This document shows positions 6,336 through 6,336 of a DNA stretch of 6,336 nucleotides, piece after piece. This DNA is from JAQICJ01 sp041686345 (GTDB lineage: Bacteria; Myxococcota_A; Polyangia; HGW-17). Each line of letters starts with the position of its first letter. Within the stretch, counting starts at the first letter, position 1. The stretch covers positions 1 to 6,336 of the forward strand of contig JAWLEA010000168.1 in assembly GCA_041686345.1 (NCBI GenBank). The letters run 5' to 3'. The notes beneath the pieces were generated by a model. It had not been told where the DNA came from. It was given only the letters and a program-made list of their open reading frames with translations, and did not search any database. The position numbers and the translations under genes are program-made.

Positions 6336-6336
6336 T

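Noticed and set aside
753..6336. The zinc-ribbon protein and the helicase-nuclease as one new defence system
   Set aside because: They are convergent, not co-transcribed, and no shared motif or regulatory signal links them. Proximity alone is not enough.

Overview
The window is bacterial chromosomal or accessory DNA, tightly packed and moderately AT-rich overall, with Shine-Dalgarno-led genes. Nothing in it fixes a genus: there is no rRNA, tRNA or phylogenetic marker gene. The content suggests a bacterium with a large complement of little-studied proteins: a zinc-ribbon/PH-like protein with a long Pro/Gln/Ala-rich linker, and a giant helicase-nuclease.

Layout. (1) 47-562, plus strand: a small, strongly AT-rich gene for a YccF-family inner-membrane protein. 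(2) 563-752: a 190-base spacer. It holds a stop-free frame (586-756) whose TGA overlaps the next ATG as ATGA, possibly the tail of a lost upstream gene. It also holds a consensus-like -10 hexamer without a convincing -35. (3) 753-2087, plus strand: a 444-residue protein with an N-terminal four-cysteine zinc ribbon, three copies of a GPKKTMMAGP-type segment in a low-complexity linker, and a C-terminal PH-like domain. Two of the linker modules are near-identical DNA repeats (about 258 bases each, including 109 identical bases). (4) 2088-2126: a 39-base gap between convergent stop codons, with no clear hairpin terminator. (5) 2127-6335, minus strand, continuing past the right edge: at least 1402 residues of an SF1 (UPF1/DNA2-like) helicase of the DUF4011/DUF3320 group. 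It carries a PD-(D/E)XK-type nuclease domain of the MTES_1575/Vsr-like kind and C-terminal winged-helix (DUF3320) segments.

How the genes relate. The two plus-strand genes could be co-transcribed, but the spacer and the sharp change in base composition argue that they are not an old operon. The helicase-nuclease is convergent and so separately transcribed. Its architecture fits nucleic-acid processing or defence against foreign DNA or RNA. The sequence alone does not show a functional link between it and the zinc-ribbon/PH-like protein. The best leads are the repeated Thr motif in the zinc-ribbon protein, the remnant-like frame before it, and the unusual insert with a hydrophobic patch in the helicase.
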